From: Dicyema japonicum
Taxonomy: Eukaryota > Dicyemida > Rhombozoa > Dicyemidae
NCBI GenBank assembly: GCA_011109175.1
Contig: RDEW01000009.1
Span: forward strand, 1,313,545 to 1,377,544
Reading direction: 5' to 3'
Length of the DNA stretch: 64,000 nucleotides
This document shows positions 23,601 through 34,961 of the stretch, in pieces. The number at the start of each line of letters is the position of its first letter. The first letter of the stretch is position 1. The notes under the pieces are model-generated. The model saw only the letters and a program-made list of their open reading frames with translations. It had not been told where the DNA came from and made no database searches. Position numbers and translations under genes: made by a program.

Positions 23601-24189
23601 AATGACAAAATGCAACTTCAATTGTGAAGAAACGGAGATACAATAATCCATCCCACAGATACTTTAAAAATATTCAAAGCAGTCATTATGATTTTTTACT
23701 TTTTAGGAACAATGTAAGTAAACCCATTCAAGTTTGTAACACCTGAATACATTTTATTGCATAAAATTGCTTAATGATCAATGAATAGTGTTGGAGATTT
23801 ATTGAACAACTCTGTGATATATAATTCAAATAATGACAAACTTTATTAAACGTAAAAATCAAAGAAAATGCCAAGAGTTGTGCAATGCGGCCTCCTAAAT
23901 TGAATATTTTTGTTTGTTTCTTTTGTTCCTTCTCTTCCCTTTTGTCTCTAGGGAGCTTAAATCGTTGTCGTGCGTCATGTGGTTCACCAATGATCCTAAA
24001 TTATATCCAAAAAGACCATTAGTCAACAACCATCCAGAGTAGTCCACCCTAGACTGCACTTCCTTTAAGTCAGAGCATGCGAAGACTTCTAAGAGAGACC
24101 GGGATAACCTGAATTTTTTCATTCTAGTTATTACGGTGTTTTTTGGTACAATTTATTTAATTTGCTCAAAAATATTAAAATTACTCAAA
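23601..24189. other. Region without a recognised gene
   Basis: A 75-codon minus-strand frame at 24122-23895 has no recognised family. Nothing else is visible. Confidence 0.3.
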
Positions 24190-24430
24190 ATCGATCCCCG
24201 CCGACATAATTGACGTTGAGTCGCTTTTCGCGATCATGAAAGAGATCAATTGAAGAACCTTCCAGTCTCACGTGCGTCGTGGCTTTTTAGTGTATCAAGG
24301 CGTCCAATTTTTTTTAGGAACGAAGCGATTTCCGCTTCAACAATATACCGCGCTCCGATAATGTTGAAGGAGCGAAGGGGTTCGACGCACGTAGGAACCC
24401 ATACAAAGGTTTCAATTATTTGATCAATCG
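24190..24430 (-). mobile_element. C-terminal fragment of LINE family B
   Basis: The minus strand reads EIASFLKKIGRLDTL followed by HDARETGRF and, after a frame change, a terminus SDSTSIMSAG. This matches the FLKKLGRM..HDDRET segment and the NSASI..SAG end at 61930-62110, and the QRGNVTSIMSAG end at 48028-48070. It is a fragment only. Confidence 0.55.
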
Positions 24431-24595
24431 AATTTTTTTTATCTCAAAGGAAGGAATATAAGAATTAATGTGGTATTAAAAACATTCAACAGAAAACCAT
24501 TAACTTGCTTGTCAGTGTGGCAGAAATAGGATAATTCGGAAAAATAAAATCCAAATAACTTGGTTATTAACAGAATTTGACAATATCGATTTTCC

Positions 24596-24875
24596 CTAAT
24601 TGTTTGTTACTTTTTGTTAACAAAAGCGACACGTTTTTACATTGAAAATACATGATAATATGGTTAGTTAAGTAACCATGGCCTCACAAACTTGTAGGAG
24701 GCCTGCAGCTATTAAATAAGACGCAGCAAATGCTGCTAATTGTTTGTTACTTTTTGTTAACAAAAGCGACACGTTTTTACATTGAAAATACATGATAATA
24801 TGGTTAGTTAAGTAACCATGGCCTCACAAACTTGTAGGAGGCCTGCAGCTATTAAATAAGACGCAGCAAATGCTG
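24596..24875. repeat. Exact 2 x 140 bp tandem duplication
   Basis: The unit beginning CTAATTGTTTGTTAC at 24596 is repeated from 24736 with a 140-base period, and I see no differences through CAGCAAATGCTG. Identity over the full unit suggests either a very recent duplication or an unmerged contig overlap. Confidence 0.9.
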
Positions 24876-25430
24876 GTCGCTACCATAGATTGGTCACTCC
24901 TTTCATTGTTGACTAACGTTGTTATAATTCATGACATTCAAATATGTGATTTTTTGTCAACTCTGAGAGGTAATAAAAATGTTTGGGTTAACTTAACTCG
25001 AATATCAAACATAATTAAGATAAAAATACATAACTCACACACTGGAGATTTCTGTGAACACTGTTTTATATTTGAGCGAATTTTGTTTACACTCCTGTGA
25101 AGGAATGGCTAGTTAATCAAGGGGATGTTTTATGACAGATTGATTGTTTCTTAATCTAATAAATAAACTGTCAAACATGACAAATTTACTCTCTAAAGAC
25201 TCTCAACCAACAGAGAGTATGACAACCACTGAGGAATCTAGAGAGCCATTTAATTCCAAGTTAGTTTTTATTACAAGATGTCCATTAGGGTCAGCAGGCT
25301 TTAATCAAGCAATGGGAGTTACCCCTTTAATCCTGTGATTAATGCACTCTTTGGATTGTGACGTTTATACTAAAATATACAATAGATTGTTAACATTTGA
25401 AAGTATTAGTAATCAAACAAGAATTCATTG
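24876..25430. other. Region without a recognised gene
   Basis: Plus-strand frames at 24870-25100 and 25144-25338 are short and unrecognised. No motif or repeat is supported. Confidence 0.3.
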
Positions 25431-25616
25431 TCAAGCACAAACTAATTTCTTGACGTTCTTCCCGCATGCTTCAACATAAACGTCGGCTAGGTAGCAGTAA
25501 GGGTCATCAGGTAATTCCATATCATAGCAACTTTCTTCATTATCAACTAATATTTGAAAAAATAAATATTAACTTTTTGGTGAAAACATAACTAGTAAAA
25601 GGAATAGCAGTTGCAT
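25431..25616 (-). CDS. Small secreted cysteine-containing protein, two exons
   Basis: The minus strand from ATG at 25616 encodes a hydrophobic signal peptide (MQLLFLLLVMFSP). A 27-nt GT-AG intron follows (25547-25573 in plus coordinates), and then a short mature region with SCYDMELPDDPYCYL and VEACGKNVKKLVCA, stop at 25431-25433. The total is 52 residues with four cysteines spaced 10, 8 and 8 residues apart. The spacing and the acidic C..D start loosely recall ShKT-type modules, but the usual six-cysteine set is incomplete, so I do not assign a family. A signal peptide, short-intron structure like the neighbours and an uninterrupted frame argue for a real gene. Function is unknown. Confidence 0.55.
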
Positions 25617-26867
25617 TTGTTATCCGACGCGATGAACGGTTAAATACTCGAGAAGGCCGTATTTAGTGTAATTAAACATGCAATTTCAAAAACCACTAAA
25701 TTAAATTCTCAGAGAAGGAATATTTGAAGTACCATAAGCTTTGCTTTAAGGTCTCATACTTGGGTCTTTATCATCATTCCTCAGTAGCATACCTTCCTTA
25801 GACATAGCATCGCCATAAAGGTTTTCTGCATCTAGCTTCATTATCTTTAACTTTGTAGACTTTGGAGACACACCGCTTGTAATGAAGAGTTCGAATGGAA
25901 TTTCCGAGATCATGACAGGTTCCTGAGTTACACTAGGTTCCAGGATAATATATTCAGAGATATTAAAACTGTATTATCTTATTGAAATCTTCTCCACAAG
26001 CATTTGATCAAGCAAGTCATGCAGCCAAATCTATCTGAAGCTGTTTCAGTAGGGCCACATGTCACTCGCTGTCGAAAGTCTCGAAAATGTAAAGACGAAT
26101 GACACTGAAATGGCACTTATAAGCACGCGCCTGACTATCTCAGAATTGAGGTAAAATAAGTTTCACCACAAACTATTCCTGGGATAAATATGTCCATGGA
26201 GTATATCTTGGATAACGTCACTCTCTCATTATGTGAATTGGGGAAATTTGACAGTCTTCCTTAGAGATATCTTGGTCTAGGATCGAACTTCTAAAAATTA
26301 TGTTCAGGGGGTCCACGCCATGTACCTTGTTATGGCTGAAAATAGGTACTTCTCTCGTGAAACAATTCTCCATCCGCCTTTCCAAATTGGTAAATCTAGT
26401 ACCTTGGCATATAATTTTTTGGATGACTTCCAGAAGATTGAATTACTTTTATCAAGTTTTTGATTTCATCCAACACATCAGTCAACAAACTCCGAGTAGG
26501 CGATGGGCAGCAAATTTGTGTTAGAAACCACTTGTTACCATAAAGATATCAACGAAGATCGATGCAGATACCCATGATTGGGTCATTTTTATAAGATCAG
26601 TAATCATGTTACATTTCCTCAGTTTTTGTAAGTTAAAGCGGTAAAAATTTCCATTTTACATAACATTCGCATGATTATTTAGTAATGTATTTGTTGGATA
26701 CAAGTTTGGGCATTTTGTAAATCCAGCAGGACCAATAGGTGTTCTTGAGCCGATACCAATACAATTTTTCGAATTGGAAGAACAGACAACTGTCCAGAGC
26801 AATCCATTTCTATTAAGTAAAAACAGAACATCATTTAGCATAGATTCTGCATGGTCCATAAAGGAAG
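25617..26867. other. Region without a recognised gene
   Basis: AT-rich. The longest frame is 84 codons on the minus strand (26910-26656, with VCSSNSKNCIGIG and SRTPIGPAGFTKCP) and is unrecognised. Its first exon-like portion lies inside the duplication that starts at 26868. Confidence 0.3.
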
Positions 26868-27506
26868 ACTCTATATTTTTATGGTTTAAAATTATACCAC
26901 ATTTATTCATGATTTCAATTAATTAAATAATATAAATATATTAATTTTTTAAAGAATTGTTGTGTTTTGTGATGTTCCGTGTGATTCCTTTATTCAGTCT
27001 TGATATCCTTCAAGTTACGTCCACTCATTGTTTTTCGAATTTATTCAGATTATTTCTCGTTTGGATTAGAGCTCGCGTTTCATCATCAATTGGATGTGAT
27101 GAACGTTAGGACGACCTATCGGAATGAATTTTTTGCGAGCTCGGAGTATAATCTTTGACAGCAGCGTCTATAGATCCGAAGTCCTNAAGACTCTATATTT
27201 TTATGGTTTAAAATTATACCACATTTATTCATGATTTATATTAATTAAATAATATAAATATATTAATTTTTTAAGAATTGTTGTGTTTTGTGATGTTCCG
27301 TGTGATTCCTTTATTCAGTCTTGATTTCCTTTCAGTTACCTCCGCTCATTGTTTTTCTAATTTCTTCAAATTATTTCTCGTTTGGATTAGAGCTCGTGTT
27401 TCAGCATCAATTGGATGTGATGGACGTTAGGACGACCTATCGAAATGAATCTTTTGCGAGCTCGGAGTATAATCTTTGACAGCGGCATCGATAGAGCTGA
27501 AGTCCT
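26868..27506. repeat. Two diverged ~318 bp copies joined by a single N
   Basis: The sequence from AAGACTCTATATTTTTATGG at 26868 to the N at 27186 is repeated from 27187 to about 27506, with scattered substitutions and a one-base indel (for example GATATCCTTC versus GATTTCCTTT). The single N marks an assembly join. The divergence is greater than in the exact duplications, so the two copies may be two haplotypes placed in series. Confidence 0.8.
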
Positions 27507-27539
27507 CTATCCGGAGGCCTGAAGGTGTAGCTCGATAAA

Positions 27540-28170
27540 ATATGTGAGAGTGGTTCATAATGCCTTTGAGAAGTTAACATTGGTTCTTGGAGTGTTCATT
27601 AACTTATGTTTTTGTGGGATCCTCATGAAGATCGGGTTATGGTCAGTATGTAAGTCGTATATAACATCCCCTGAAATGACAGCCGCAAGAGAAGGAGCGG
27701 CAAAAAAAATGTCGAGTGGTTGGTCAGCACACCAATGAGTACGCATTTAGGTCACCGCTAATTAGCCTGTTTTCAAACCTAGGGAATCGCTTGAGCTTGG
27801 GGTTGTAGCCGCTGAGGCATGACAGTGGAGGGGGTATGTACATATTGACAACTATCAATCGGAGAGGGTAGGAAGATTCTCAGAGTTAGTTGTTCCAGTG
27901 TGTGACGGAAAGAGTCCGAGATGTCGTCTGAAATATTTCTAGCCATTATATGCTTCCTGATTGGTGCAATATTGCCTCCTCCCTTTCCATGACCTCTGTC
28001 TCTCCTGAAAACGGAGTATCCCTGAATGTTGGGGGTTGATCGCCGTGAATTATATCCACTCAATGTTTTACAAGAAAACGTTGTATTTCGACGATTTTTG
28101 TTCGAATGCCATTGACGTTAATTTGTAATGTGACTAGGTCTTGTCTTGGATTTTCCTCGGCATCTCCACA
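27540..28170 (-). mobile_element. LINE endonuclease domain, degenerate
   Basis: The minus strand reads LVTLQINVNGIRTK near 28125 (start of an APE-like endonuclease). From 28063 it continues with QGYSVFRRDRGHGKGGGN, then IVRISL-type hydrophobic strands. Near 27730 it reads ADQPLDIFF followed by HTDHNPIFM (SDHxPI-type catalytic motif). The order matches an APE endonuclease domain, but the frame changes at least twice and the reverse transcriptase is missing. Confidence 0.65.
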
Positions 28171-28185
28171 GGAAAGGAACAGGAT

Positions 28186-28431
28186 CCGACACTATCTTCG
28201 CGTCCACGGTTGCGGGATAGGGAGTTTGTGACTTTTTTCCAACACTTCAAGTGAACGATGCGACCACGTAGACGAGTCACACGGCATGAAAATTTTCAAT
28301 TCTGGAAACCGACACTATCTTCGCGTCCACGGTTGCGGGATAGGGAGTTTGTGACTTTTTTCCAACACTTCAAGTGAACGATGCCACCACGTAGACGAGT
28401 CACACGGCATGAAAATTTTCAATTCTGGAAA
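28186..28431. repeat. 2 x 123 bp near-exact tandem duplication
   Basis: The unit starting CCGACACTATCTTCG at 28186 recurs at 28309. I note one difference (GATGCGACC versus GATGCCACC). It lies next to the LINE endonuclease remnant. Confidence 0.85.
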
Positions 28432-28639
28432 CGACATGTATCACCCCGACTGGGGGAACTTGATAAAACCACTCTCAGGTATATATAACTACCATTCAAT
28501 CATGTAAAAGTCACGTGTGATTATAAGATTTGTTTTTAAGGTTTCTAATGTAGTTTAATAATGATTGTGGGTTGCGTCAAATGTTAGTTTGTTGTTTTTT
28601 TAGCTGGTTTTTTTTACGCTCGAAGTAGGATCCACTTGA

Positions 28640-28737
28640 ATTGAGTAAGCTACGAGAGGAGAGAAATTAGCGTCGTTGAAGTAGTTGAATCTTCTGTATG
28701 GAAAATTTGAAAATAATAGTGAAATTAGCGAAATTCA
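28640..28737 (-). repeat. Inverted copy of the repeat at 12755-12865
   Basis: From AAGCTACGAGAGGAGAG to TGAAATTAGCGA this stretch is the reverse complement of the earlier repeat. No open frame is shared convincingly. Confidence 0.6.
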
Positions 28738-29126
28738 AATGTTTAGGATCCGAGAAATATTAAGTGATATTCTCTATCACCTAAATTCTCTATTCAGCAT
28801 CAAAAATAACCAATTCGCAAAGATTTACTGAATTTATTATGTTTTACATAAATAACCAACTGAGAACACCGAGTATTTTACATAATTTATCTCTTCAACC
28901 GTCTAAGCCTCGAGTTGAACAAGAGGATTCAACACCCCTGCATCAAGGACACAGCTCCTTGAGTTCTTTTAGCAAAGTTCTCCTACATGGGTATTTCTAT
29001 TTGCTGTCAATTGTCTCAAGTAGTATATAAAATAGTAACAATGCTACTCCACGTCATCACTTAATAAAAAACGTGGACCGATCGATTACTCCCATCATTG
29101 GTTCGGAGATAATGAAACCCGCCCAT
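28738..29126. other. Region without a recognised gene
   Basis: A short plus-strand frame (28839-29030) has no recognised family. Nothing further is supported. Confidence 0.3.
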
Positions 29127-29296
29127 TGCAACGATATTAAATAGGGTGAACATGGTTCTTTTTTTATTCTCATTGAGACTGAGTGCAGCCAAAATAGAAG
29201 AACTACAGAACNTGCAACGATATTAAATAGGGTGAACATGGTTCTTTTTCATTCTCATTGAGACTGAGTGCAGCCAAAATAAAAGAACTACACAAC
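29127..29296. repeat. Two ~85 bp copies joined by a single N
   Basis: TGCAACGATATTAAATAGGG through AGAACTACA occurs at 29127-29211 and again from 29213, with one N at 29212 between them and a few differences in a T-run. As at 27186, this looks like an unresolved assembly overlap. Confidence 0.85.
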
Positions 29297-29500
29297 ACTA
29301 TGATGTTGTAGCCACTTGTAGTGAATAATATTGTAAAGGATTTGGTTGGGGAAATCTCAAGTCACAGTTGAGCAAACATTGGGTCACAGAATTTTGTGTG
29401 ACCCCAGTGACTGCTTGGAGGTCTCTCTCCCTGGCAGATATGAGCAAATATAACCAAAATTAATAACTTTTAAAATGAAATTAACAAAAAGAATAAAAGA

Positions 29501-29694
29501 TTAATCCAATTTCTTAAAACCAAGTGACTTGGCATTATCACGGAAGCATTGACGACACACGAAAAGAGCATACTTCCTGATCAGCCCATGTCGATTCCCG
29601 CACATTCGACTAATATAAATTAGATTAAATACCAAGCACGCGATCCTTGTCCGTAATTACGAGGATGTGAATAGAAAACGTTAGCGTGACCCAT
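29501..29694 (-). CDS. RPS29: Ribosomal protein S29 (uS14)
   Basis: A component of the small ribosomal subunit. On the minus strand, ATG at 29694 starts [19 protein letters not shown] 23-nt GT-AG intron (29610-29632 in plus coordinates) splits a cysteine codon. The second exon continues [14 protein letters not shown], then [14 protein letters not shown] and KKLD, with the stop at 29501-29503. The product is 56 residues, exactly the usual eukaryotic length, with the four zinc-binding cysteines of the two C-x-x-C pairs intact. Both exons are too short to stand out as open frames. This is one of the most secure host genes in the window. Confidence 0.96.
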
Positions 29695-30249
29695 CAAGAA
29701 ACAATAAGCACGTTACGAATTTAAATAAACAAAATTTATTTATATTAAAAATTATTAAATAAAAATTTATTAATAGAATAATTACTAGAATGGAATAAAC
29801 TTTAATAATTTTTAAGATTCCCTTTGCTTTGCAGAATCAGAAAAGTACGACTCTCAGCAATCGAATGAGGTTTAACAGTAAATAGCAAAGAAAAGTCAGC
29901 ATTGGCGTTAATTTTAAGACGTTTCAACCTTTTTCTGTGTTCTTTCTGAAAACCTATGCTCTTTCTGTATGTATGAAACACTTTTCGGAATTTAGAGATT
30001 TCAATTAGTCTCCCGTTCACCTCACAAGTTCCTCGAACGAAGTTGGCATTAGTGGCAAGAAGGACCTTTGTAGGGCCTCCATGACTGTTTCTTGAAAGAA
30101 ATTAATTATCTTTAGGTTTGTATGGTATAGGTTTGTGCCCCATGACGCATAAGGGGGTCGTATGTGATCCCTAGATTTTGATAGTTAGTGGAGGGGATTG
30201 ACATTTAATTAAGGGTCAAAAAAGAGCCGAATTTGTTAGTATTCAATTT
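29695..30249. other. Region upstream of RPS29, no recognised gene
   Basis: A 72-codon minus-strand frame (30020-29802; contains KVFHTYRKSIGF) is extended upstream by NANFVRGTCEVNGR in the same frame and looks coding-like. I cannot name it, and it may be part of a retroelement given its position. Confidence 0.3.
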
Positions 30250-31240
30250 GAAGTAATGATCTCTTGTTGCCCAATGTTCTGGAAAAGCCATCTCCTCATT
30301 ATAGGTTTGTTATTCTGTTTCCCTGCAAGCAGTCAGATTAACTCGATAAAATCAGACGTATTCGGGTCAATAACCCCAGACTTCTCAACGGAGATCGGCA
30401 AAACGAACCGGTCCGTCGTACTCCTTTTCAAATCTTCAGCAGTACTCGCTGCGGAACCTACGTGCAACGATTACTTAAGCAAATTCTCATTGAAGAAAAT
30501 GTCCTAATCAAGACACCTTCCTCGGCTCCATGGCATGGTTATTATGCTTTCCATCACCTCTGTCAAGACTGAAGGGCTCCAGAAGGCAAGTAAACCAGGC
30601 GTCTTCGATAGCTCTCATGACTGTTGCGTTTTAACATGATGTGACGAAGGAATCTCCTGGAGCTCCGTCTGCATGACATCGGGTGTAGTCCTTTCCTTTC
30701 AAACATCCCACCACATCAGATGTCAAGGCCTAGCCGAAGAACAACTTCAACGCGGATTTTATTCCCATCAAGCAGAGTACCAACTGCCCGTACCGAAAAG
30801 GGATTGAGCCTGGACCCCGAATTCTCAGTGGACGCTGCATTCAGACATGTGCGACGATGGGTATCTGCGGATCTTCCAAGTTAATTTAGCTTTTTTCACA
30901 AAGGATTTCATCCCAGTCCTTTTGAGAGGTAAAGTTCTTCTGAAAACCAAACCTGTTCGCTATCCATTGATGCACAACCAGGTCAAGCACAGGGTCCAAA
31001 CTCAATCCGTGGCAGGAATATAAAATTGAGTTGCCCAAGACGCGACAGCATACGAGGGACGATGGGTAGCATGGAATGGCCAAATCGGCAGTAGACCTCA
31101 CACCAATTCCCTCAACCTTATCGGGAGCTTTACTTGGGATCAGCCAGTGCTGTCAAAACTGATATTGAGGATTTCTTCATTCGTCTGTCTGATAAGATCC
31201 TGCAGAGATATGAGAGAATCAGACTCATGGAAACAAGAGG
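30250..31240 (-). mobile_element. LINE family B: post-RT region and C-terminal domain
   Basis: Minus-strand frames, read in order from about 31200, give EGIGVRSTADLAIPCYPSS, GLSLDPVLDLVVHQW and SQKDWDEIL. They are followed by a zinc-ribbon-like worn part, then VMRAIEDAWF, LEPFSLDRGDGK and AEDLKRSTTDRFVLPISVEK. The same series (GRLEILSPMDLARPAYLSS, KRALES, LDKGDGK, IAVET) is present at 61930-63260. Several stops and frame changes are present. The element type is a non-LTR retrotransposon with an unusual C-terminal domain. Confidence 0.6.
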
Positions 31241-31362
31241 AACTCCGTAATGAGAAGATCATATTATTATTATTAAACCAGAAAACCACCGTCATATCCA
31301 AAATAAACAAAATTCAGGTGTTGAGGGAGGTTGGGATCTTGGGAACAAAGTGTTGCTTGTCA

Positions 31363-31990
31363 TTAAAAAGTATATGCTTCAAGAGTTTCGAACCTTTCCG
31401 TCATGAGCCGGAAGGAGTTGACCTTTCTCATCATAAACTTTTCCACACCGAACAAGATTAGAGGCCATCCAAGGAGAACCGTGCCAGAAGACTCAAATAT
31501 CCTCGCATGGCCAGATTCCTTATTGTCTACCACAATGTTGTGTTTGACTAGCACCGAGGTTCGGATAGCACTGTCTACCTTGATTGGAACTACTGTGCTT
31601 AACTACAGATTGCACCTTACGAGAACTTTCTGGTGTGGCAAATACCATACTTATTGCATGGTATAAGATAAAGTCTTCGCACTATTTCGTTATCCTCCAT
31701 ACATAGTCGTGGCAGATCATGGATCCACACCGAGTTGCTAAATAATCAACCGACATGTTCCTTGACTTACAATGTGGGCATGTATTTGTTGTCTTCCATA
31801 TACGTGTACAACGCCTCCGATCGAGCTGAGTTTTCATAATATTTTAGCCATGCTGTCAACGACTTAGGGTCGACGTGTGGGTTGTCCAGTGCTCTGAAGA
31901 AGATCTTATGAAAGTTTTTTAAGTTGATAATAATAACACCAGAGACCACGATTACACAAACTAAATAATCACGTAATCCCAGCACGCTAT
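31363..31990 (-). mobile_element. LINE family C fragment
   Basis: The minus strand from 31985 reads DPKSLTAWLKYYENSARSEA and TYMEDNKYMP. In other frames it continues MEDNEIVRR, CNKYGICHTRK, VPIKVDSAIRT, and KHNIVVDNKESGHARIFE at 31554 onward. This parallels 20189-20580. It resembles the C-terminal half of LINE polyproteins with WLK...E...QD and NRPDIV-type motifs. Degenerate. Confidence 0.5.
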
Positions 31991-32005
31991 AACTGGCACC
32001 TCATC

Positions 32006-33470
32006 TTGGCCCGATGCTCCTCCTTACCCCACACAAGCACGCATCGTCCGAGTGACTGGATCTTCGCAATCACGACGGCGCGTTCCATGGTTCATTCGTA
32101 TCAAGGCTTCAAGAGGCATTGGTGGCTGGAACTCTCCAAAAATCCAGCGTTTAGTGATTTTGGAAGCTCTTTTACGGCAAGCCTCGATCTTCAAGATTTT
32201 TCGGGTCAATCTTGTCCATCTTTCCATGCTACACGCCAAACTTTTCATAGCATCCAGATCCTCCCCACTTACGAATTTCCGGTTGATTGCCTTGAGATCC
32301 TCATCCAGCACCACCGGTAGCGTAGATGCGGGCGCCCCGATATTTCTTTCCACTTGCAGCGAAATAGTCTTCCATTGCCAAATTTGCAAGTGATGTAGGG
32401 TCCATCTGTAAGACGTGTCCAAACAGTCTCCATCATGCCTCCACCACATCCCAAGTCACAAGTCGCGTTGAGCACTTTCGGTACAATGCATCATTGTTGA
32501 TCCGTGCCGGCCATTGTACCCCGCATAGTATTTGTAATTCCCTTCTGTGGAAGAAATTAAGATTTTTGGTTTCTGAGACCGAGGTCCCCCAGCAGGAAGA
32601 GTTATATAGCAAGACCGGCTTCACGAAACCATTATAGAGGCGCAAACGAAGCGCGATCGTTACCGGTCTGTTAGCTAACCAATCCATCTTTATCCTGTTC
32701 AGTGCGACAATTGATATTACTTTCCTCCGAATTATGTCCTCACTGTCCCGAGGAGGGAGCTGAGCTTTCTGGAACGTTTCCATCCCTTTTTTAATCTTGA
32801 TCCCATGTGTACGATTTTCACAATTTAAGTGTCAGTTGTATTCACCGTAAGAAAACATTTCCCAAGCTCGGCAACGTCAAATAATCGCTTCAAAGCTGCT
32901 TTATCTTCCGATATGAAATACACATCATCAGCGTATATAATTTCGGTGATTTGTCCATTATAAAAACTTCTAAGACCACGCAGTGCCACCTCCAGGTATA
33001 CCACAAATAGCAAAGGGAATCCCTTCTGGGGTGTATCCACAGTCGTCGAAAAATTTCTAGACGACGTACTCCCAACTTGTACCGTCAGTTCTGTGTTCGA
33101 CAATAAAACTTTTATCATCCTGACAGAATCCCTATTAAGGAATCCCCGCAAAGCATCAATAACTTTCCTCGGCGAATTGTCGAAAGCTTTCGACATGTCG
33201 ATCCCAAAAATTGTAGTCGCACTCTCAAATCTTTGGTAAGTGGCACAACGCCACTTATGCCCCCAGACCACATCAGCGGTAGATCTGCTTGTCCTGAGTC
33301 CACTGTGGCTCGATGACAGGAATTTATTCACAGGGTCTTACACACGATCCAGCATCACCAGAGCAAGGACCTCTCTTAGCGTATTGATTAGAATGAATGG
33401 GCGCAGGTTTTCCGCCGGGCCCGCCTTTTTATTTGGTTTTTGAATCGGCACCAGATATCAAAAAGAATGC
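32006..33470 (-). mobile_element. LINE reverse transcriptase copy, degenerate
   Basis: Paralogue of the element at 2289-3535. The minus strand starts with RPFILINTLREVLAL near 33420, then SSSHSGLRTSRSTADVVWG, GIDMSKAFDNS, IIYADDVYFIS (catalytic Asp pair) and, in later frames, LRLYNGFVKPVLLYN and NFFHRRELQILCGVQWP. A tail with VLDEDLKAINRKF completes it. Frameshifts at about 32830 and 32450 and loss of the GTPQG core (VDTPQKG) make it inactive. Confidence 0.8.
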
Positions 33471-34424
33471 CTAAAAATATAGAGACCACTCAACTTTTTC
33501 TTCTTGAAGATAACGAATAAAAACTGGATATCTTTTTAGTTAAGTATTTTTAAATGCCTATATTCCACTTCACAAAATCAGGTAATAGTTACAGCACTCT
33601 AAAAAAATATACAAAACGTTGTGATCTCCATATTATTAGACTACAGAAAATATTTTAAACAAAAAATTCTATTTAATTATTGATAAAGTGACATTCACGG
33701 AATAATAATATTAAATCTCATTGTCCGGATAATTTGTAATCCAGAGACTTTACACATTGTGAAATCAGCAATAAATTCAGTACATTCTAATGCTATTATT
33801 CCAACAATTAGAGATGTTTTTGTAAGTCCTCATCACAAGATGGGGGAGATTCTAGAAGCGGCATTTCATTATTCCGAAAATCTCGTTGCAAAGACTGAAA
33901 ATTTTTGAAGACGAATGTGAAGCAATCAATAATGGATTAAAATTTGTTCCATGAAATCTTTGAAATTACGAAATATAAATGGCTAAAATCTATTTTGGAA
34001 AATTGTAAAACTCACGGTATTGAATCGAAGAAAGTTATGCAGATTTTTAAAGATCAGTTCTATTTCTGTAAAAAGGGATATTGAAAATTATTTTATTAAA
34101 AAAATTCGATGAGAATTATTTAATGGATGTTGTTAAAATGACTAGCAAATCAATAAATCCAATGACACATTGCAACCTTCTAAAATGCCCCGCTACTTCA
34201 ATGCATTGGAATTATCCTTCTCCCTTTAGAAAAAAAGAAGTCAAAAGATATAAATTTCAATGAAAACAATATTGAAAAATATTTCATGCTAAATTATAAT
34301 TTCAAATAGTTTTTGTTAATTTCCATACAAAACATCTAAAAATGATTTCTTAGGTTGGTTATTTTTGAGAATGATTTAAAGCCTATATTAAGTTTTTGTG
34401 ATTTTTTGTTTACAGTTTTGAAGG
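33471..34424. other. AT-rich region with coding-like but broken frames
   Basis: On the plus strand, alternating frames give phrases such as TIRDVFVSPHHKMGEILEAA near 33810, HEIFEITKYKWLKSILE near 33955, and a 60-codon frame at 34081-34263. They look like remains of one protein with frame changes every 100-200 bases, either short introns or indels. I do not recognise the protein. Confidence 0.3.
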
Positions 34425-34530
34425 ATCAACGAGAAGAGTCATGGCTGAGACAAAAGATTGAAATGGCCAAACTCCGAGGGAACTCGTTCGCAATCCACGC
34501 AGCCGGCTTCCTTAACTGACATTTGTTTCT
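34425..34530 (+). mobile_element. C-terminal fragment of LINE family B
   Basis: Plus strand: KDQREESWLRQKIEMAKL followed by RGNSFAIHAAGFLN and a stop. Near-identical to 56600-56700 and to the reversed copy at 17341. It stands alone without upstream domains. Confidence 0.6.
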
Positions 34531-34961
34531 TTGTTAAAAAATTATTTTTTGAACAAATAAAAAATAATTTGAGAAAAATAATATAATTGTCCTAATTTTT
34601 TTAAGATGTCCTAATTGTATCATTTTAAAATGTCTTAAAAATTGTCCTATTATTTCTACCCTAATAATTTCTCAAATATACTCTCCTTATTAGTGCCATC
34701 ACATGGAAATAATTTTCTCTGAGTACTCCACGGATCATAACATCAATCTCATCATACTCATGGGTTCCAACTGAACAACACCTATGTAGTAACCACCACT
34801 TTTCTTATCCAAGTCCACTTTCGAGTTCTGTGTCACTCCAAATATAGCTGACGGATCTGTGTGAGTGTCCGCTTGTGTAGTTGTTTTCCTGCAAGCAACC
34901 GTTTATTTCACTTAAAAAAACAAAATTGACATATAAAAGACGATATAACAAAATACAAAAA
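34531..34961. other. Region downstream of the CD2BP2-like gene
   Basis: The minus-strand frame at 34996-34805 contains SVSYIWSDTELE and, in another frame, KKSGGYYIGVVQLEP. These faintly recall the start and the GYF core of a GYF domain, which the upstream gene lacks. I could not connect them with a consistent splice pattern, so they are noted only. Confidence 0.3.

Noticed and set aside
22502-23651. Long open frames of 330-408 codons on both strands
   Set aside because: They consist almost entirely of unknown bases in the assembly gap.
24190-24430. Structured RNA or SINE, suggested by short GC-richer blocks and a partial palindrome
   Set aside because: The minus strand encodes the LINE family B C-terminus, which explains the conservation.
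26656-26910. 84-codon minus-strand frame as a host gene
   Set aside because: No recognised domain, and its start lies within the N-linked duplication, so the support is too weak.
30256-30507. 83-codon plus-strand frame with a hydrophobic start resembling a signal peptide
   Set aside because: It is the shadow of the LINE family B C-terminal domain on the minus strand.
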